The notes: generated from the sequence alone by a model not told the origin. A DNA stretch of 64,000 bases from Neoroseomonas terrae (GCF_018129025.1 NZ_JAAEDI010000006.1:166602-230601), one strand, 5' to 3'. Counted from the first letter of the stretch, positions 36,346 through 44,053 are shown. Translations and numbers: made by a program.

Positions 36346-36538
36346 GGCGGCCTCCGCAAAGGAACGCGCGTGACCGCCTCCTGTTGCGCTGGGGGGCCGC
36401 ACTTGCCACCCCCAACCACGATATCCACCGCCATCCACCACCCACCACTGCTGGGCCGACTCGGGGCGCAAGCGCTAATGTTCGTTTGCCTACCGCATCG
36501 GTGGGCATCCCATCGACTGCGAACAAGCAGGAGTAAAC

Positions 36539-36700
36539 ATGACTACTCGGAAGATCGGCCGGGACGCTGGCACTGGCCAGTTCAAACCAGTGGAAGCGGC
36601 TCGCCGCGACAAGGAAGGGTCGGTGGTGGAAACCATCCGGACCCCTTCGAAAACGACCCCTCCGACGGCGAAGCCGACCCCACCGAAGCAGGGCCGGTAA
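36539..36700 (+). CDS. 53-residue GRDAGTGQF-type small protein
   Basis: ATG 36539 is preceded by AGGAG at five bases, an excellent ribosome site, and the frame runs to TAA 36700. The protein begins MTTRKIGRDAGTGQFKPVEA, then VVETI, and ends with a Thr/Pro/Lys-rich tail. From memory this resembles a family of very small proteins with a GRDAxTGxF motif found on phages and plasmids, with no known role. Its basic tail could contact nucleic acid. The promoter would lie in 36346-36538, which holds an inverted pair TGTTCG (36479-36484) and CGAACA (about 36520-36525). Confidence 0.65.
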   Translation: MTTRKIGRDAGTGQFKPVEAARRDKEGSVVETIRTPSKTTPPTAKPTPPKQGR

Positions 36701-36724
36701 CGCTTCGAGCCAGTAGTTCCTGAC

Positions 36725-36753
36725 GAAGGAGGGCCGCGGCAACGGCCCCCTTC
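36725..36753 (+). terminator. Hairpin after the 53-residue gene, possible terminator
   Basis: GAAGG-A-GGGCCG (36725-36736) pairs with CGGCCC-CCTTC (36743-36753) with one bulged A and loop CGGCAA. It begins 25 bases after the stop. No T run follows, so it may be a weak terminator, mRNA end protector or attenuator. The rest of 36754-36901 shows nothing recognisable. Confidence 0.4.
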
Positions 36754-36901
36754 ACGTCCAGTGAACATCCAGGATCAGTTGCCGCGCAAGGTAGATCAGC
36801 GACGCTTCCAAACTTCACACCTCAGGTTCCCCGAAAGACTACGAGGGGAACGCACCTCATGGGCAGTGATACCTAGTCCGCCCGAGGGCGCGGGACGTTG
36901 A

Positions 36902-37612
36902 TCAGGGGCCCATCAACCTGCCGCGCGCGCGGATGTCATCCACCCTGCGCTGCCACCCCCGCCCGAAGGTCGGCCACAGCAGCGCGCCGGTGTTGCTGTT
37001 CCGCGCCACCTTCAGGAACGCCAGCCGATCATCGCAGATCCGGTCCACCAGCCGCGCCCGGTCGTTCACCGCGCGCACGGCAGCCAGCGTGATCGGCCCG
37101 ACGAAGCCATCCGCCCCGACGCCGACCATGCGCTGGAGACACTTCGCCGCCCGCATGCCACCGCTGTTCACCGCGAAATCGAACACGGCCAGGTCGACGC
37201 CGGCGGGCAGGTCATCACCGCGGACATCCGCCCAGAACCATTGCCGATACACCATCGCCGCCTTCGCGGGCGACACGAGCAGGATATCGTCCCGATCGAC
37301 GTCACCGTCCCCGTCGAGATCCATCATGCTGCCGAGCGTCCGCGCATAGCGCAGCGAGATCCCCATGTTCGTCGCCCCGCCCGGATCAGCTGGATGGTCG
37401 ACGAAGCCGCCCTCATGCTTCAGCACGATGGCGACGCAATCCTGGAATCGGAGGTCCGCTTCGGTCGGGCGGAACGCTGGCACGGGGTCGCCAACGGCGT
37501 GCACCGGGATAGCCCGGGTGGGTCGAGGCCAGGGCTCGATCGGCTGGATCGGCCCGGGCGCGACAGGCGGCGGCGCTGCTGCACCGCCGCGCAGCCAGCT
37601 GAAAATGCTCAT
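36902..37612 (-). CDS. Phage endolysin, glycoside hydrolase family 108
   Basis: A 236-residue muramidase. After a Pro-rich N-terminal stretch, the catalytic motif HEGGFVDHPADPGGATNMGI has the general acid E67. A calcium-loop-like insert follows (D98-LDGDGDVDRD-D109, Asp at loop positions 1, 3, 5, 9, 12), then the C-terminal peptidoglycan-binding half with QWFWADVRGDDLPAGVDLAVFD and a KVARNSNTG stretch. It cleaves the glycan backbone for host lysis. It is the last gene of the late operon; ATG 37612 overlaps the Rz1 stop. No signal peptide, so a holin should release it. Confidence 0.92.
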   Translation of the reverse strand: MSIFSWLRGGAAAPPPVAPGPIQPIEPWPRPTRAIPVHAVGDPVPAFRPTEADLRFQDCVAIVLKHEGGFVDHPADPGGATNMGISLRYARTLGSMMDLDGDGDVDRDDILLVSPAKAAMVYRQWFWADVRGDDLPAGVDLAVFDFAVNSGGMRAAKCLQRMVGVGADGFVGPITLAAVRAVNDRARLVDRICDDRLAFLKVARNSNTGALLWPTFGRGWQRRVDDIRARGRLMGP

Positions 37613-37854
37613 GGGGTAGCGATCTCCCTCACGGTTGCGAGCCGCTGCCGGCAGTCCTCGCCGGCCTCGGCCAGATCCAGGATCCAGCGCGCGAGCGCCT
37701 GGTCATCGGGGGCGACGGGCACCGGCGGTTCCGGCCGGCACACCAGCGTCGACGGCGGGAACACCCGCGGCGCCGGCGTCACGGGCGCGCAGCCCATCCA
37801 GAGCGGCGCGCACAGCAGGGGCAGCAACGCAGGCGTGCGTGACAGGCGCGGCAT
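37609..37854 (-). CDS. Outer-membrane spanin subunit, Rz1-like lipoprotein
   Basis: An 81-residue protein with a lipoprotein signal (MPRLSRTPALLPLLCAPLWM then lipobox G-C22) and a Pro-rich mature part (APVTPAPRVFPPSTLV). Its first 152 bases overlap the end of the Rz-like gene in another frame, the classic Rz/Rz1 arrangement. It would pair with Rz across the periplasm to fuse inner and outer membranes at lysis. The stop overlaps the endolysin ATG. Confidence 0.8.
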   Translation of the reverse strand: MPRLSRTPALLPLLCAPLWMGCAPVTPAPRVFPPSTLVCRPEPPVPVAPDDQALARWILDLAEAGEDCRQRLATVREIATP

Positions 37855-38089
37855 CGACGGCCCTCCGGATCGGTTGGAATCGCGCGTCGCGCTCGGCGAC
37901 GGCCATGGCGAGGCGCTCGAGCGCGACGATGGCGGTGTCCCTGCCCTTCACCGCTTCCTCAGCGGCAACGGCGCGCAGGTCGGCGGCCTCCCGCCGCGCC
38001 GCCTCGACGCGCCAGGCGCCGAACAGCACCAGCAGGACGGCGCCGGCGGCGAGCCAGCGGGCGACGGGGGAAAGGAGGAAGGCGGGCAT
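37703..38089 (-). CDS. Inner-membrane spanin subunit, Rz-like
   Basis: A 128-residue protein with one N-terminal transmembrane helix (about residues 9-28, VARWLAAGAVLLVLFGAW) followed by a helical, charged segment (EAARREAADLRAVAAEEAVKG) typical of i-spanins, and two cysteines in the C-terminal part. The tail overlaps the Rz1 gene in a different frame. ATG 38089 or the adjacent ATG 38092 is the start; both overlap the stop of the upstream gene. Confidence 0.78.
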   Translation of the reverse strand: MPAFLLSPVARWLAAGAVLLVLFGAWRVEAARREAADLRAVAAEEAVKGRDTAIVALERLAMAVAERDARFQPIRRAVDAAPVTHACVAAPAVRAALDGLRARDAGAAGVPAVDAGVPAGTAGARRPR

Positions 38090-38436
38090 CATCCGTCACC
38101 CGCCGCGACCTTCCGCGCGAAGGCGGCCCGGCACATCTGCTCCAGCGTGACGCGCGCGATGCCGACGCGCTGCGTCGTCTCGGGCAAGGCGCCGGCGACG
38201 TAGTCCGCCATGCCCTGAATGGCGACCTCGCTCCCGAGGCCCTGCCGGACCTTCTCCAGGGCGAGCTGCGCGGCGTTCTCGATCGCGTGCCGAATCAGCG
38301 TGGTGTCGGCACCGTTGATCTGCACCGACAGATAGCGGAGCAGCAGAGGCAGGCTGCGGATCAGCAGGCCGGCAAGCGCGGTTACAGCGCCGGCAGCCGC
38401 CAGCACCGCCGCATCCATGATGGGGGCGAGGTTCAC
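38089..38436 (-). CDS. Phage membrane protein, holin candidate
   Basis: A 115-residue protein: an N-terminal hydrophobic segment (about residues 6-32, MDAAVLAAAGAVTALAGLLIRSLPLLL), then a helical cytoplasmic part with AIENAAQLALEKVRQGLG, like LLH-type and other single-helix phage holins. It sits just upstream of the spanins and endolysin, the right place for a holin. GTG 38436 is preferred, with GGAGA six bases upstream; the frame is open further upstream. Confidence 0.55.
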   Translation of the reverse strand: MNLAPIMDAAVLAAAGAVTALAGLLIRSLPLLLRYLSVQINGADTTLIRHAIENAAQLALEKVRQGLGSEVAIQGMADYVAGALPETTQRVGIARVTLEQMCRAAFARKVAAGDG

Positions 38437-38477
38437 GGGGATCTCCGATGTTGGATGCCGGCACCCGCCGGCGGGGG

Positions 38478-38933
38478 TCACGCGCCCTTCGGGGGGCGCA
38501 GCGTCTCGAGTGATGGAATTGGTGGCAGGTGATAGTCGGTCGCCGGCCCAGCCAGCTTGCGCTGCTCCTCAGTCAACAGCCCTCGGAGCACTTGCATCAG
38601 GTCGTTGCCGCGGTGGCGCTGGGTTCGCGCCACTTCCTCCATCTGGCGCCCAGCCAGCATCCAGCGCGTGCCGCTCTCCTGCGCTTCGTCCAGCCGCTCC
38701 TCCGCCTCGCGCTCAGCCGCGCGCGCGCGGTCCCGGTCCTTCACCAGGTCGGCCTGCCACTTCTCCTCGCGCTCGCGCAGGCGCCTCTCTTCGTCGGTTT
38801 CGAACTGCCGGTCCTCGGTGCGCTTCTTTGCCCACCGGTCCCACCAGCCGTACAGCACGGCCGCGCCGGCGGCGGAGCCGAACCACATCGCGCCCTGGAT
38901 CAGCAGAGCGTAGGCGTCACCAGTCGCGGGCAT
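38478..38933 (-). CDS. Phage membrane protein with coiled coil
   Basis: A 151-residue protein with one transmembrane helix near the N-terminus (about residues 10-31, LLIQGAMWFGSAAGAAVLYGWW) and a long highly charged coiled coil (about 35-100, ERRLREREEKWQADLV, RARAAEREAEERLDEAQ). It may be a holin or lysis accessory by location, but the family is not recognised. It overlaps the next gene upstream by 17 bases. Confidence 0.6.
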   Translation of the reverse strand: MPATGDAYALLIQGAMWFGSAAGAAVLYGWWDRWAKKRTEDRQFETDEERRLREREEKWQADLVKDRDRARAAEREAEERLDEAQESGTRWMLAGRQMEEVARTQRHRGNDLMQVLRGLLTEEQRKLAGPATDYHLPPIPSLETLRPPKGA

Positions 38934-39351
38934 GCTTGGCCACCACCAGCAGGTTCGGGAACGTCCATGCGGCAGTGGCAGCCAGGAAGGGCGACCAGGG
39001 GAAGATTGGCCACACCAGGAACGATAGGCTGCCGAGCCACATCACCACGCCCATGGCAGCGATGGCGCGCAGGAATCGAATGCGGAAGAACAGGCCGAAC
39101 AACTGCACCAGGCCACCAGCGACAGTGAACACCGCGACGCCGTGCCCCGGCAGGATCTCCGTCATCAGATCGAAGGATCGATAGTCCTCGGCTCCGCGGC
39201 CGAGCAGCAGGCACGAACCGAAGGCCAGCATGCCGACGGCGCTGCTGAACTCGGCCCAGGCGCTGTCCTCGCGGAAGATCGCGGCGAGACGATGCAGCGT
39301 GAACGCCAAAGGATGCCGCAGGAACTCGCGTGCGGAGACCGTCGTCGGCAT
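38917..39351 (-). CDS. Phage polytopic membrane protein
   Basis: A 144-residue protein with about four hydrophobic segments (near 35-52, 70-90, 96-117 and 119-138). Location between tail fibre and lysis genes allows a holin or a superinfection-exclusion role; neither is shown by sequence. ATG 39351 is chosen over in-frame starts further up that overlap the preceding gene. One base separates it from the upstream stop. Confidence 0.55.
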   Translation of the reverse strand: MPTTVSAREFLRHPLAFTLHRLAAIFREDSAWAEFSSAVGMLAFGSCLLLGRGAEDYRSFDLMTEILPGHGVAVFTVAGGLVQLFGLFFRIRFLRAIAAMGVVMWLGSLSFLVWPIFPWSPFLAATAAWTFPNLLVVAKHARDW

Positions 39352-39352
39352 G

Positions 39353-40573
39353 TCAGCGATCCCTGATCGTGTAGCCGTCGGGCCCGGCCGCATCGGTGTA
39401 CTGCCGCGCCAGGTGCTCCGCGCGCGGGCCGATCCAGCCATTCAGGTGATTCCCCCCAGCGGCATTGCCGAGGAATGCCCGCTGTAGCCCCGGCGGTATG
39501 GCGACGGCGGTCGAGACGGGCGCCGCGCCATTGACCGACAGGACCAGCCCCGCCGGCCCGTAGGACGCGCGCACCGTGTGCCGCTGCAGCGCCGGACCGG
39601 AGGCCATCGCGACGGTTCCCGCGATCACGCCCCCGACTATCGAGCGAAGCCGGACCGTCGTGCCACCCGCAATCAGCGACAGGCGGATGCGGTTGCTGGA
39701 CGTGCCGTCGTCGACCGTGAGCAGCTCACGATCGCCGCTGAGAACGTCCCCGGGGATGAAGTCGATGACGAAGGTGCCGGCGGCTGGCGTGAGCCAGCGC
39801 TGGACGTCGATGAAGGAGACGTTGTCGGCGGAGCGGGTAGAAGGCCCGGGCGAGCCGATGGGCGAAAGCACCGGGCTCGGCACGAAGCCTGCGAGGGCAG
39901 TCAGACCGCCCCACAGGTACACGCTCAGCCCAGCGGCCGCGTAGCTCGGCGCCCTGCCCTGGCCGGCGCCCGTGATGAGGTAGAGGTTGAGCGAGGCGGC
40001 CGTCGCCGCGCCTGTCATCGCCCCCGACATCCAGCAGAGGAACCAGCCGTCCCGCAGCGGACGGATGCCGCTGCTGACGTTCGCACCCGTGTTGCCGACC
40101 ACGCCATTGGCGAGGTCGAAGTTCGCCCAGGAGCCAAAGCCCGCTATCGCATTGGCCCAAAGCAACTGAATGAAGCTGCCGGCGCCAGCCCGAGCCATGA
40201 CGTAGGACGTATAGACGTCACCGATGTTCGCCACGGTCATGTTTGCCGCACCGATGACATGCGTGCTGGTCGCGCCGCCGTCGGTCAGCAGCGCCGCCTC
40301 GGTAAGGCCGTTGGGCGCAAGGCCGGCATTCGGTGCCAGCACCACGTTGCTTTGCGACCATGCGGCACCTTGGAAGCGCGGATCGGTGATGCGGTTGGTG
40401 ATCGCCGCCTCTACCAGCAGCCCGCGATGCGCCCCTGTCGCTGGATCCCAGTCAGGGCGCAGGGTGTTTGCCAGCCGCTCGGCCAGCACACCGTCCGGCC
40501 CGAACGACCAGCCGCTATTCGCCCGCGCCACCGCCAGCAGGTCGGTGTCCGGGTAGTCCAGCCGGGACAGCAT
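39353..40573 (-). CDS. Phage tail fibre-like protein with LamG-type C-terminal domain
   Basis: A 406-residue protein. The start (ARANSGWSFGPDGVLAE, then DWDPATGAHRGLLVEAAITN) is the pattern common in phage receptor-binding or virion-fibre proteins, followed by a carbohydrate-binding-like beta domain and a concanavalin/LamG-like domain (about residues 250-400, RIRLSLIAGGTTVRLRS; HTVRASYGPAGLVLSVNG). It probably decorates the tail tip and binds a surface glycan. ATG 40573 overlaps the stop of the next gene upstream. Confidence 0.7.
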   Translation of the reverse strand: MLSRLDYPDTDLLAVARANSGWSFGPDGVLAERLANTLRPDWDPATGAHRGLLVEAAITNRITDPRFQGAAWSQSNVVLAPNAGLAPNGLTEAALLTDGGATSTHVIGAANMTVANIGDVYTSYVMARAGAGSFIQLLWANAIAGFGSWANFDLANGVVGNTGANVSSGIRPLRDGWFLCWMSGAMTGAATAASLNLYLITGAGQGRAPSYAAAGLSVYLWGGLTALAGFVPSPVLSPIGSPGPSTRSADNVSFIDVQRWLTPAAGTFVIDFIPGDVLSGDRELLTVDDGTSSNRIRLSLIAGGTTVRLRSIVGGVIAGTVAMASGPALQRHTVRASYGPAGLVLSVNGAAPVSTAVAIPPGLQRAFLGNAAGGNHLNGWIGPRAEHLARQYTDAAGPDGYTIRDR

Positions 40574-41115
40574 CAGACGCGCTCCACGACGCGCCAGGAG
40601 CCCGCGATCACCCCGGCGCCAAGCGCGCCGCCGAACAGCAATTCACCGATCTCCGTCGCGCCCGGGCGCCGCGCGTCACCGACGGGCCGCACCCGCCACC
40701 CGATCTCGTACGCCGGCGCGCAGGTCAGCCCAGCCACCAACGGCCACCACCAACCGCCGCCGGCGAGCCATAGCACCACGGCCGCGGGTGCCCCCCACAG
40801 CACGCCCCGCACCATGTGCAGCGCCGCGTCGCGGGACCATCCGCCCTCGTTCCTGCCGAGGTCGCTCGACCGCCACCAGCCGGGCAGGCAGCCGAGCCAG
40901 AGCGCGACTGCCAGCGCCAGCGACCAGCCCCACGGCAGCGGCGTCACCAACCACGCCAGCAGCGCCAACGGGACGGCCCAGGCAACAACCCGCGCCGTCG
41001 TCGCGCCGCGGCCGGTGACGCGGGCGAACACCGCCGCGCCGCGCAACCAGAAGCCCGCGGCGCCGATCAGGGCGCCCGCGACGGCCCCGGTGAGGTCGAG
41101 GATCTCCGGCACCAT
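40573..41115 (-). CDS. Phage-encoded membrane protein flanked by a direct repeat
   Basis: A 180-residue, Trp/Ala-rich membrane protein with several hydrophobic segments (near 10-27, 43-72, 103-135). It ends GSWRVVERV, and the preceding gene's product ends RSWRVVERL; the DNA coding both tails is an almost perfect 22-bp repeat. ATG 41115 (the codon before, TTG, is less likely) overlaps the upstream stop. Function unknown; a membrane protein in a tail-tip operon is unexpected and may be an inserted cargo gene. Confidence 0.6.
   Translation of the reverse strand: MVPEILDLTGAVAGALIGAAGFWLRGAAVFARVTGRGATTARVVAWAVPLALLAWLVTPLPWGWSLALAVALWLGCLPGWWRSSDLGRNEGGWSRDAALHMVRGVLWGAPAAVVLWLAGGGWWWPLVAGLTCAPAYEIGWRVRPVGDARRPGATEIGELLFGGALGAGVIAGSWRVVERV
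40580..40601. repeat. 22-bp direct repeat, copy 1
   Basis: Starts CGCTCCACGACGCGCCAGG on the plus strand and encodes the SWRVVER tail of the 40573-41115 gene. The same 22 bases recur at 41122-41143. Both copies sit a few bases inside an ATGA gene junction. Confidence 0.9.
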
Positions 41116-41915
41116 CAAAGCCGCTCCACGACGCGCCAGGAGCGCGACCAGCCGGGGAACGCCGTCCGCGTCATGCCGTCAGCCTGGCCGGGCTGCACGA
41201 CGGCACCCCAGATGCTGCGGAGGTTCATCTCCACCCGGCTGAGCCCGGTATCCGGCACCCACAGCACGTCGCGCACCGCGCCGTTCCGTCGCACCATCGC
41301 CCGGTACTGCGTGGCGATCTCCGACACGCCGAGGTAGCGCGTCTCAAACGCGGCAAAGCGCGGGTTGCTCAGCGCCGGGGCGGGGAACTCCGCCCCCGTG
41401 TACCCATTCCTATCCCGGCGATCGAGGATCATCCGATCTTCCTGGTAACCCCAGGATTGAGCACGGGTCATGCGCCACAGCGCCCCCGCCACGACGAGGC
41501 CGATATCGATCTCCGACAACGCCGCGTCGGTCACTTCCACCAGGAGGTACCGGCCCGTCGCCGGACCTGCGGCGCGCACCACGACTACGTTGCCGTTGGC
41601 CTCGTCGCCGGTCGCTGCGGGCCCCACGCCGCTATCCCAAGCGTCGCCGGCGGCGCCCGTGATATCGGCCGTTGAGAGCCGAACACGGATCGTTGCCGAG
41701 GCCGTCAGTGTGCCGGACAGGGGCGCCACGCAATCGAGCGGGCGCGACGCGCCAAGGTCGAACAGGATCGCCGCACTGCTCCCCATGAACCGCGTCCGCA
41801 CCCGCGGCTGAGGATCCTGCAGATTCGATAGCGGCATGGTCGGAACCGTGGCGGCAGCGGCTGTCACCGACGCAGCGCGCGCGGTCACGTCGTCGTAAAG
41901 GAAGGCACCCGGCAT
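41115..41915 (-). CDS. Phage tail-tip/baseplate-associated protein
   Basis: A 266-residue beta-rich protein with no recognised name. The central part (LFDLGASRPLDCVAPLSGTL, then GRYLLVEVTDA) resembles the discoidin/galactose-binding fold, suggesting a surface-sugar-binding module. The C-terminus RSWRVVERL matches the next gene's tail. It lies between a large tail protein and a fibre, so a tail-tip role is inferred. ATG 41915. Confidence 0.6.
   Translation of the reverse strand: MPGAFLYDDVTARAASVTAAAATVPTMPLSNLQDPQPRVRTRFMGSSAAILFDLGASRPLDCVAPLSGTLTASATIRVRLSTADITGAAGDAWDSGVGPAATGDEANGNVVVVRAAGPATGRYLLVEVTDAALSEIDIGLVVAGALWRMTRAQSWGYQEDRMILDRRDRNGYTGAEFPAPALSNPRFAAFETRYLGVSEIATQYRAMVRRNGAVRDVLWVPDTGLSRVEMNLRSIWGAVVQPGQADGMTRTAFPGWSRSWRVVERL
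41122..41143. repeat. 22-bp direct repeat, copy 2
   Basis: Identical over 22 bases to 40580-40601 and located at the 3' end of the 41115-41915 gene (SWRVVER tail). The copies are 542 bases apart and bracket one gene. Confidence 0.9.
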
Positions 41916-41916
41916 C

Positions 41917-43548
41917 TCAGGCTCCCTGGGTCGCGATGGTGATTGTCAGCCGCTGCGCCCCGAGCTGCTCCCGCCACCCGACGACGACGCCACGCACCCC
42001 GCCGCCCATCTCCCACAGGTCGTACGAAACGCGGCCGACGTGCCCGCACTCGATCTGACCGAGATAGCGATCGGTGGTGATCTCAAAGATCCGCGGCCCC
42101 GCCTCCAGCCACCTTGCCCACGCCTGCGCTCGGGTCGAGGCGTCCGCCTGCGACCAGAACAGCCCGGGAAGCAGCATGTCCCTTTGCGGCGCGAGGCGCT
42201 GGGTGAGCGTGACACTGTTGATACGCTCCGGGCCCGACGCGCGATTCTTCAGCCGCTCGCGATCCGCGGCCGGGACACTACCCGCCACGTCCGTCATCGG
42301 GGTCCAATTGGGCCGCCAGTTCACGCCGACGGAGGTGGACAGCGATCGGAGCGAGGCCGGCAGCGAGACCGGGCGGCAGTCCAGGACCCAACCCGCCTTG
42401 ATATCGAACTGATCAGTCGCGTCGCTCGCGATCGGATCGAACAGGCGAATGGCGCCCGACCGACCACCGCAGAGCACCGCCCCACTGGCCTGCACAATGG
42501 TGCTCGCGGCGTCGGAGGCTGTGATCTCCTGCCCGCCGCTGTACCAGCCGATCTCGCCCGGGATGTCCGCCTCAGCAAAGGCGAAGGAACTGCCGTCGAT
42601 CTCCAGCGCGCCGACGCCCGGCCCCAGCGCATTGATCAGCCGCCGCAGGACGCCCGCGGTGCTGCTGACGTACCCGCCATCGGCGTCGCCGCGAACGTCG
42701 GCCGTCACGATCCCGTCCGGCGTGCTCCCGAGCTGGAACATGCCGAGAGCTTCCCACGGCCGCGCCTGGCCGACCGTCGGTGTGCCGCTGCTGACCAGCG
42801 CCTGTTCCACGCCGCGGATGCGCACCGCATCGATGGAGAAGACCTGTCGCCAGGACACCTGGTAGGTCGGCAGGCTGCCGGCGCCGAGGTCGATGTTGCC
42901 GAGGAAGTTGGGGGTCACGTTGCCGCAGCGCCCGAGCAGCACAGGCTTGGGCCGGTCCTTGAGCTCGTCGCCGCCCTCGATGCCTCCGGTCCCCGCGTAC
43001 TTCGTCGGCTGCAGCGGCACCGCGAGGCGCTCCAGCACATCAACACCGACCAGGGTGCCGGTGCGCCCTGCCCCGCGATCCACCCCGCGCGTCAGGCCCG
43101 AGAATGCCAGCACAGGGTCGGTGCGGGTTATGGTCGCAGTGCCTGCCGAGAGATCCAGGCGCATTCCCAGCACCTTGCCCGCCAGCGGCGTTCCGACGTC
43201 GCTTGCGCGCGCGTCCACCACCGGCACACGCCGGATCCGCAGCCCCCGCCCGTCGGCCAGCCCGTAGCGGTGCAGGTCGCGCAGTGCCGCGTCCGCGTCA
43301 TCCAGTCCGATCGTGGATAGCCCCACCGTGAGCTTCCCCCCGATCCCCAGGGCATCGAGCGCCGACTGGCTGATCTCCACATCGCCGGTCAGGCGCGGCT
43401 GGTAGACCGTGCTCGCCGGGTCGTCGGTGCTGGCCGTCGCGTAGCCGGCACTCGCCCACCGCAGCGTGTCGATACCCTGCGGCGAAACGAACGCATCCGG
43501 CAGCCAAGCGGGCGGCCAGAAGCCGGGAGCATCGAAGCCCAGGTTCAT
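41917..43548 (-). CDS. Large phage tail protein (tail-tip/hub candidate)
   Basis: A 543-residue protein without signal peptide or membrane segment. It has many short beta motifs, RPKPVLLGRCGNVTPNFLGN in the middle, a GWYSGGQEITASDA stretch and ARWLEAGPRIFEITTDRYLGQIE near the C-terminus, as in tail-tip proteins of lambda-like alphaproteobacterial phages. Specific role inferred from place only. Its start MNLGFDAPGFWPPAWLP resembles the start of the small gene immediately upstream. Confidence 0.6.
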   Translation of the reverse strand: MNLGFDAPGFWPPAWLPDAFVSPQGIDTLRWASAGYATASTDDPASTVYQPRLTGDVEISQSALDALGIGGKLTVGLSTIGLDDADAALRDLHRYGLADGRGLRIRRVPVVDARASDVGTPLAGKVLGMRLDLSAGTATITRTDPVLAFSGLTRGVDRGAGRTGTLVGVDVLERLAVPLQPTKYAGTGGIEGGDELKDRPKPVLLGRCGNVTPNFLGNIDLGAGSLPTYQVSWRQVFSIDAVRIRGVEQALVSSGTPTVGQARPWEALGMFQLGSTPDGIVTADVRGDADGGYVSSTAGVLRRLINALGPGVGALEIDGSSFAFAEADIPGEIGWYSGGQEITASDAASTIVQASGAVLCGGRSGAIRLFDPIASDATDQFDIKAGWVLDCRPVSLPASLRSLSTSVGVNWRPNWTPMTDVAGSVPAADRERLKNRASGPERINSVTLTQRLAPQRDMLLPGLFWSQADASTRAQAWARWLEAGPRIFEITTDRYLGQIECGHVGRVSYDLWEMGGGVRGVVVGWREQLGAQRLTITIATQGA

Positions 43549-43712
43549 GAGGACGCCAGCCCCTTCGCGTCGACTTCCACCAACAGCACCACCGCGCGCG
43601 GCTCGGACCCCGCCGTCAGCACCGGCCGCGTCAGACCCGCCGCCTCTTCGAACATCGCAGGCAGCGTCGCCGGCGGTTGGAAGCCAGGACCGTCGAATCC
43701 TGCGCTTTGCAT
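43545..43712 (-). CDS. Small phage protein sharing an N-terminal motif with its neighbour
   Basis: A 55-residue protein from ATG 43712 to TGA 43545, overlapping the next ATG by ATGA. It opens MQSAGFDGPGFQPPATLP and ends in ALVLLVEV-like hydrophobic residues followed by DAKGLASS. The first part mirrors GFDAPGFWPPAWLP of the next protein, so the two may be duplicates or share a binding partner. The tight overlaps on both sides support it as a real gene. Confidence 0.6.
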   Translation of the reverse strand: MQSAGFDGPGFQPPATLPAMFEEAAGLTRPVLTAGSEPRAVVLLVEVDAKGLASS

Positions 43713-43716
43713 CACG

Positions 43717-44052
43717 TCACAGTCCGACCGCCGTGACGAAGAGGCCGTCCACCTGTTCGGCCGTCAGCGCGAACTGCTCGGCGCCCCAGGCGATGAAGTC
43801 GCTGCCCCGCAGCCATGTCTGCTGCTCAAACCGAAGCCGCGTGACTTCGCGCTCGGTTTCATTCTCGATGAGCGCGATGCGGTCGCGGATCATCTGCTCG
43901 GTGATCCCGGCGCCCAGCAGGGCGATAAGGCCTTGCGTGCGCGAGATGGAATCAGGGACCAACACCAGCGCGGCGCGCTCCGCGTCGATTTCCATCTGCG
44001 CCAGGTCCTCCTCCGACATCTCGACGAGGAGGCCGTCCACCATCTTCTGCAT
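43717..44052 (-). CDS. Small phage tail accessory protein
   Basis: A 111-residue, mostly helical acidic protein (EMSEEDLAQMEIDAERAAL; IENETEREVTRLRFEQQTW). Small helical proteins at this position next to a fibre gene often act as fibre chaperones or regulators, but no family is recognised. One base separates it from the fibre gene upstream. Confidence 0.55.
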   Translation of the reverse strand: MQKMVDGLLVEMSEEDLAQMEIDAERAALVLVPDSISRTQGLIALLGAGITEQMIRDRIALIENETEREVTRLRFEQQTWLRGSDFIAWGAEQFALTAEQVDGLFVTAVGL

Positions 44053-44053
44053 G

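Noticed and set aside
36479..36525. Inverted pair TGTTCG...CGAACA as a second LexA box.
   Set aside because: It lacks the GTTC-N7-GTTC direct-repeat spacing; it may be chance or another operator.
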